Part shown: positions 6,127-6,160 of the stretch, one piece after another | Position numbering within the stretch: position 1 is the stretch's first letter | How the letters are laid out: each line of letters begins with the position of its first letter | Source: Candidatus Methanophagales archaeon | GTDB lineage: Archaea > Halobacteriota > Syntropharchaeia > Alkanophagales > Methanospirareceae | Reading direction: 5' to 3' | Assembly (NCBI GenBank): GCA_030668065.1 | Contig: DAOUUS010000100.1 | Location: forward strand, 1-6,160 | DNA length: 6,160 nucleotides | Program-made: the position numbers and the translations under genes | The notes under the pieces: model-generated | Seen by the model: only the letters and a program-made list of their open reading frames with translations | Told to the model about the DNA's origin: nothing | Database searches by the model: none

Positions 6127-6160
6127 ATGGACGACAAAGAAGAAGAGAGAATTGAAGCCG
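6127..6160 (+). CDS. start of an unidentified gene (partial, 3' end outside the window)
   Basis: An ATG at 6127 opens a frame reading MDDKEEERIEA to the window edge, 11 codons of strongly charged sequence. GTGAT at 6117-6121 could act as a partial Shine-Dalgarno, and it sits inside a small inverted repeat (GCATC 6108-6112 with GATGC 6119-6123). ACATATCC (6094-6101) is a possible TATA element. The direct repeats and palindrome lie directly upstream. Too little is visible to name the protein. Confidence 0.4.
   Translation, partial: MDDKEEERIEA

Overview
The window is dominated by a compact sensory and phosphorelay locus. An archaeal source is the best reading, plausibly a methanogen or ANME-like euryarchaeon. 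The reasons are TATA-like elements about 40 bases upstream of two start codons, an ABC-substrate-binding histidine kinase next to an Rcp1-type single-domain response regulator, and a kinase of the HisKA_2 (HRVKN) class common in Methanosarcinales. None of these excludes a bacterium, so the assignment is an inference.

Layout on the + strand. Positions 2-130 hold the last 42 codons of an unrecognised gene. Positions 131-391 are noncoding, with one imperfect hairpin and a weak TATA-like element. Positions 392-3400 encode a 1002-residue membrane sensor kinase (HK1): extracytoplasmic substrate-binding-like sensor, membrane segment, Cys4 GAF, second GAF, HisKA, HATPase. Its tail overlaps the remnant of a four-helix-bundle (S23/IVS-type) gene at 3381-3500, broken by an in-frame TGA. 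A second transcription unit then begins, with a good TATA element (3570-3577) and Shine-Dalgarno site (3606-3611). It holds a 147-residue receiver-only response regulator (3616-4059), coupled by an ATGA overlap to a 524-residue REC-GAF-HisKA_2-HATPase hybrid kinase (HK2, 4056-5630). A hairpin directly follows the HK2 stop.

Positions 5660-5998 on the - strand hold a pseudogene that resembles the TumE (DUF6516) toxin-antitoxin family, with an early stop and two frame changes. A near-tandem pair of 28-bp direct repeats, with a 17-bp perfect palindrome across the spacer, lies between that pseudogene and the first 11 codons of a + strand gene at 6127.

How the genes may work together: HK1 should sense a ligand outside the membrane and a second signal through its cytoplasmic Cys4 GAF, then phosphorylate the stand-alone receiver and/or the receiver of HK2. 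HK2 carries the same Cys4 GAF module, aligned to that of HK1 without a gap over about 172 residues, so both kinases probably read the same kind of cytoplasmic cue (metal, Fe-S, redox or small ligand). No DNA-binding or enzymatic output domain is encoded here, so the final target lies elsewhere. The main points for a second look are the shared Cys4 GAF, the sharp GC step inside HK1, the two decayed genes that flank the signalling locus, and the repeat/palindrome cluster.
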